Of a stretch of DNA of 36,528 nucleotides, positions 32,923 to 36,528 are shown in pieces. A model generated the notes under the pieces. The model was given only the letters and a program-made list of their open reading frames with translations. It did no database searches and was not told where the DNA came from. The DNA comes from Nodosilinea sp. P-1105 (GTDB taxonomy: Bacteria > Cyanobacteriota > Cyanobacteriia > Phormidesmidales > Phormidesmidaceae), in the NCBI RefSeq assembly GCF_012911975.1, contig NZ_SMDQ01000058.1, forward strand, positions 1 to 36,528, in the 5' to 3' direction. Within the stretch, counting starts at the first letter, position 1. Every line of letters begins with the position of its first letter. The position numbers were made by a program, and so were the translations under genes.

Positions 32923-33480
32923 ATGATTGCCGTTCCCAACTACATCAGCGCCGACGAGTACCTGAGCATTGAGCGACAGAGCCAGGTTCGCCATGAGTAT
33001 CGTTACGGTCTGGTTTACGCCATGGCCGGGGGCACTGATAATCACGATCGCATTTCCTTTAACCTACTCAAACTTATTGACAATCACCTTGGTGACACGT
33101 CAGACTGCCGTTTCTACTCAGGCAATGTCAAAGTTAACCATCAAGAAGAGTTTTATTATTACCCTGATGCATTTGTGACCTGTGATTCGCGGGATAGACA
33201 GGATCGCTATGTAAAGCGTTATCCCAAAATTATTGCTGAAGTACTGTCTGAAAGTACCCAGGTTTTTGATCTAGGAAAGAAATTTGAAGACTATTGCAAA
33301 CTCTCCTCCCTAGAAGAATACGTTCTCATTTTTCAAGACACTCAACAGGTCGAATGTCATCGTCGCGCCGCTGACAATACCTGGGAAACCGTTGTTTATA
33401 ACGCTGGAGAGTCCGTAGTACTGCAAAGCCTGGGGCTTGAATTCGATGTTGCTGAGCTTTATCGAGGTCTGGATAGTTGA
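32923..33480 (+). CDS. Uma2-family putative restriction endonuclease-like protein
   Basis: 185 residues, PD-(D/E)xK fold of the DUF820/Uma2 family. YYPDAFV and then KIIAEVLSEST followed by DLGKKFEDYCKLSSLEEYVLI carry the catalytic D, E and K positions. Numerous in cyanobacteria and of unsettled function. No strong ribosome site before ATG 32923. Confidence 0.9.
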   Translation: MIAVPNYISADEYLSIERQSQVRHEYRYGLVYAMAGGTDNHDRISFNLLKLIDNHLGDTSDCRFYSGNVKVNHQEEFYYYPDAFVTCDSRDRQDRYVKRYPKIIAEVLSESTQVFDLGKKFEDYCKLSSLEEYVLIFQDTQQVECHRRAADNTWETVVYNAGESVVLQSLGLEFDVAELYRGLDS

Positions 33481-33605
33481 TTAGTCATCTAGAGCCATTT
33501 ATGGATGGTATGAGAGGATTTATCGGCACCACGGTTTTCTCCAAACAGGATGAATTTGATTAGGGCAATATCAGGGCAATCAGAACATTGGCGAGGTAGC
33601 GTTTG

Positions 33606-34235
33606 ATGGTTCTCCTTAACGATTTGACCAACCGCATCACCCTGGATGACCCGGAAGAACGGCGGGTGCTAAGTCGGGTGTCGTGGCCGCAGTACGAGGC
33701 GCTGCTGGCGGATATGGGGGATAGTTCGGCTTATCGGGTGCATTTTTTAGATGGAGTGTTAGAGATCTTGGCTCCTAGTCGTAACCATGAAATTGGGAAA
33801 ACACTGATTGGCAATCTTCTAGAACTCTATTTTTTAGAAACCGACACAGAATTCTTTCCGATGGGTTCAACAACCCTGAAAAAGCCAGAACAAAAGGCGG
33901 GTGGTGAACCGGATGAAAGCTACTGCATTGGTACCGATAAGGAGTTTCCCGATCTGGCCATTGAGGTGATCGTTACTAGCGGCAGTATCAATCGCCTGGA
34001 GCTGTATCGACGGTTGGGGGTGCGGGAAGTGTGGTTCTGGCAAAAGAATCGCCTTTCTTTATATCACCAGCGGGAAGAAACCCCTGGCCAATTTGCCGAG
34101 ACCGCTGGGTATGAACCTATTCAAAACAGTGAAGTCCTACCCGATTTAGACCTTGAACTGCTGACCCGTTGCCTCCAAATTTCTAACCCCTTAGCCGCCG
34201 CAAAAGCATTTCGACAGGGATTACAATCAGACTAA
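33606..34235 (+). CDS. Uma2-family protein, second copy
   Basis: 209 residues from ATG 33606; TTG 33603 is also in frame. The N-terminus is longer than in the first copy (SWPQYEALLADMGDSSAYRV). Catalytic region: EPDESYCIG ... FPDLAIEVIVTSGS ... LELYRRLGVREVWFW. Although adjacent, it is quite unlike the first copy, so it is not a recent tandem duplicate. Confidence 0.9.
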   Translation: MVLLNDLTNRITLDDPEERRVLSRVSWPQYEALLADMGDSSAYRVHFLDGVLEILAPSRNHEIGKTLIGNLLELYFLETDTEFFPMGSTTLKKPEQKAGGEPDESYCIGTDKEFPDLAIEVIVTSGSINRLELYRRLGVREVWFWQKNRLSLYHQREETPGQFAETAGYEPIQNSEVLPDLDLELLTRCLQISNPLAAAKAFRQGLQSD

Positions 34236-34299
34236 ATTCACAAGGAAGAACCCGGAGCCACCTGTATTCCCCAGGTTCTCACCACGGTAGCAAAACTAT

Positions 34300-34497
34300 C
34301 TACTTGCCCAGCACCGTTGAAACAATGACTGTTACCGTTGCTGCGGCAATCAGGCTAAACGCCAGTTGCACCACCCATTGAGCAGACTTTTGGTAGTTGT
34401 CAAACTTTTGGGTAAACTGCTCGACTTCCTGCTTCAGTTCCCGAATTTCAGCAATCACTTGCTGAGAATTGTTTCTGTCGTCTGCTGCTTGTGTCAT
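34300..34497 (-). CDS. Small coiled-coil, single-TM protein
   Basis: 65 residues: an N-terminal coiled coil (VIAEIRELKQEVEQFTQKFD) and a C-terminal TM helix (VVQLAFSLIAAATVTVIV). The layout resembles haemolysin XhlA-like or similar small membrane proteins. GGAA precedes the start at 34497. Function unknown. Confidence 0.72.
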   Translation of the reverse strand: MTQAADDRNNSQQVIAEIRELKQEVEQFTQKFDNYQKSAQWVVQLAFSLIAAATVTVIVSTVLGK

Positions 34498-34567
34498 TTC
34501 CGGTAATGGGTAGACTTCTCTGATGATAACCCAGGCATTTGAGGGGGGCTTGGCTGAACGGTGGCAG

Positions 34568-34600
34568 ATTCCAGGGTTCTTGAAGGACCCTGGAATTTTT
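34568..34600. repeat. Hairpin ATTCCAGGGT...ACCCTGGAAT with T-run
   Basis: A 10-bp perfect stem (34568-34577 and 34587-34596) followed on the plus strand by TTTT. It has the form of a plus-strand terminator, yet no plus-strand gene lies nearby. It is better read as an intact member of the AGATCCCAGGGTTCTT palindrome family, located just past the truncated sulfatase. Confidence 0.7.
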
Positions 34601-34610
34601 GTGGGTAGCG

Positions 34611-36371
34611 CTACTTAATGTCAAGCACCACCTTTTCCACCACCCCGGTAAAGGCGAAGGGGGGCTGGTAGGACTGGCTTACCGGCGACTGCAAGTCCTT
34701 GCCAAAGTCCATTGCCTCGACCCCAAAGCGACCGGCCACCGTCTTGGGAATCTTGCCCTGGCCCACCTTGCGGTTGTTGACATACAGGGTACCGGTGCCG
34801 CCCTTCCCAGGTCCGCCGCCGTCGTAGGCAAAGTCAAACCGCACATGCACCTTACCCGTGGGCAAGGGGGTGGCAGCGGCAATGGAGGTGCGTTCCAGGT
34901 CAAACCAGTTGTAGTCGTAGGTCAGTTTGTTGTCCTTGACGTAGAGACTAAACCCGCTGGTTAAGCCACCTTCGGAGACAATCACCCCCTCCGCCCCCTG
35001 GGGCGGCACCATCAGATCCACATCAATGGTGTGGGAGGCATTTTTGGTGCTGGGGGCGCTGCCTTCGGGGATGGACGGCATATTGCCCGCAAACTCGATG
35101 TGCTTGCGGCCTGTGAAGAAGCCCGGACGCAGGGTGACATCGGCCCGCTCGGCAAAGCGATCATCCAGGGGGAACACGTTGTACTTCTCGGCTTCGACCA
35201 GGAAAAAATCCTGAAGCTCCTTGAGGGTTTCCGGTTGTGCCGTCGAGAGATCCCTGGCCTGGGTGAAGTCATGGCTGAGGTCAAACAGTTCCCACTTGTC
35301 GGTGTCAAAGGGGACGGTACCGGCGTTAATCCAGGGCAGGCGGTTGTGGAAGGCGGAGGCCATCATGCCGTCTTTGTAGAGGGCACGGTGGCCCAGCATC
35401 TCAAAGTATTGCATGGTATGACGTTCCGGCGTTGTGGCCGCACCCCGCTCAAAGGTGTAGACCAGGCTGGTGCCCTCCATGGGCTTTTGGGCAATGCCGT
35501 TGTAGATGTCCGGCTCAGGAATGCCAGCGGCTTCGAGGATGGTGGGGGCGATGTCGATCACATGGCCAAACTGCGATCGCAAACCACCCTTCTCCTTAAT
35601 GTTGGCGGGCCAGGAAATCACCATGCCGTTGCGAATGCCCCCCAGGTAAGAGGCCACCTGCTTGGTCCAGCGGAAGGGGCTATCCATGGCCCAGGCCCAG
35701 CTCACCGCATAGTGGGGGGAGGTTTCGGGACTGCCCCAGCTGTCGTAGCAGCGGCGATTGTCCGCCATGGTCAGGTTGAGGCCGTTCAGGTTCATCACCT
35801 CATTGCAACTGCCGATTAGGCTACCCTCGGCGCTGGCCCCGTTGTCGCCGTTGATGTAAATCACCAGGGTGTTGTCCAGTTCCCCCCGGTCGGCAATGGC
35901 GTCTACCACCCGACCAATTTCGTAGTCGGTGTAGTCGAGGAACCCGGCATAGGTTTCCATTTGGCGGGCCAGAATTTTTTGATCTTCGGGGCTGAAACTA
36001 TCCCAGGCGGGCATTTGTTCAGGGCGGGGGGTGAGTTCGGCGTTGGCGGGAATCACGCCCAGCTTTTTCTGCCGCGCAAAGGTTTCCTCCCGCAGTTTGT
36101 CCCAGCCCTGGTCAAACTGGCCTTGGTACTTGGCCACATACTCCGCCGGGGGCTGGTGGGGGGCATGGACGGCACCGGGGGCAAAGTAGGCGAAGAAGGG
36201 GCGATCGGGGGCTGTAGTTTTGGCCTGATTGATCCAGGCGATCGCCCGGTCGGCCAGATCATGGGTGAGGTTGTAGCCCTCCTCCGGCAGGGGCAGGGTT
36301 TCGACCAATTTTTGGTTCTCGTAGAGGGTGGGATACCACTCAATACTGTTCGGATAAGGTTCAGGTTGGTA
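34611..36371 (-). pseudogene. Sulfatase truncated at its N-terminus
   Basis: The frame is open from 36371, just inside a stop at 36372-36374, to 34611. It begins near YPNSIEWYPTLYENQKLVE, which aligns with the middle of the large sulfatase. The signal peptide, the metal Asp pair and the formylglycine cysteine region are all missing. Retained features include PGAVHAPHQPP, NGDNGASAEG and the C-terminal beta-sandwich. The nearest start is a TTG at 36308. Without the catalytic cysteine it cannot act as a sulfatase. The break coincides with an IS4-family transposase end, so insertion or deletion by the IS removed the 5' part. Confidence 0.85.
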
Positions 36372-36528
36372 TTAGGATCGAGAAATTAAGTTGGGGTCGA
36401 ACCGTTCCCCTCCCCCGATGGGAGGGTTTTCGGGCGGGGAATTTTGCCCGAGGCTTTTTCACGACCCGTGGATTACTGCGCCCCGCTCGGGGCGGAATGC
36501 GTTGTTCTGCCAACTCCGTCATGAGCCA
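36361..36528 (-). mobile_element. IS4-family transposase, C-terminal part (runs off the window)
   Basis: The last 55 residues of a transposase are read on the minus strand from the window edge to TGA 36361-36363: LAEQRIPPRAGRSNPRVVKK and then PRAKFPARKPSHRGRG. The RSNPRVVK..RAKFP..RP.HR pattern is the conserved tail of many cyanobacterial IS4-family DDE transposases. Its stop overlaps the sulfatase fragment by about 10 bp. Confidence 0.8.

Noticed and set aside
34568..34600. Intrinsic terminator on the plus strand
   Set aside because: The shape fits, but no plus-strand gene ends nearby and the arms match a dispersed palindrome family, so it was listed as a repeat.

Overview
The window looks like chromosomal DNA of a cyanobacterium, probably a filamentous Leptolyngbya-like or related form. 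The HIP1 octamer GCGATCGC recurs throughout. The genes include a high-light-inducible protein, a Rieske oxygenase of the pheophorbide a oxygenase/Tic55 type, a fused ModBC molybdate transporter, two Uma2 proteins and many-domain two-component proteins. Short tandem repeats of 7-8 bp (STRRs, e.g. CCCATCCA, GGGGGAGT, GACACCT) lie between genes and in places inside them.

Layout. 0.2-7.5 kb (minus strand): an ABC exporter gene broken by an internal out-of-frame deletion, then a REC-wHTH-HPt-REC-REC-GGDEF regulator overlapping its end by 4 bp, then a dCache/HAMP/PAS sensor histidine kinase. 7.8-13.2 kb: an SH3 lipoprotein (minus), a possible 53-residue small protein, the Rieske oxygenase, a winged-helix protein overlapping an MscS channel by 1 bp, and a methyltransferase. 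13.3-17.0 kb: a decayed CobW-family GTPase, the HLIP gene with a clear terminator, then modA and modBC.

17.2-32.4 kb is the most interesting part. It holds a formylglycine-generating enzyme (FGE), four DUF202 membrane proteins (one fused to a BASS-type transporter and carrying a nine-step 'RT' heptad ladder), and a tight five-gene membrane operon (6-TM protein, YqhA/UPF0114, MFS transporter, DUF1622, DUF202). Next come two full-length exported sulfatases with FGE-target cysteines, a Tat-exported 5'-nucleotidase, a lipoprotein and an HdeD-like protein. A third sulfatase at the right edge (34.6-36.4 kb) has lost its N-terminus to an IS4-family transposase. Nearly all genes here are on the minus strand. 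The gene content suggests envelope processing of sulfate and phosphate esters: FGE would activate the sulfatases and the transporters could import products. The link to DUF202 is inference, supported by a similar DUF202-sulfatase neighbourhood (yidGH-yidJ) in E. coli.

32.5-34.5 kb is repeat-rich: a 131-bp MITE-like element, a truncated gene tail, two Uma2 genes and a small coiled-coil membrane protein. I saw no rRNA, tRNA or CRISPR array. Stretches without a gene are described as repeats, pseudogenes or hairpins below.
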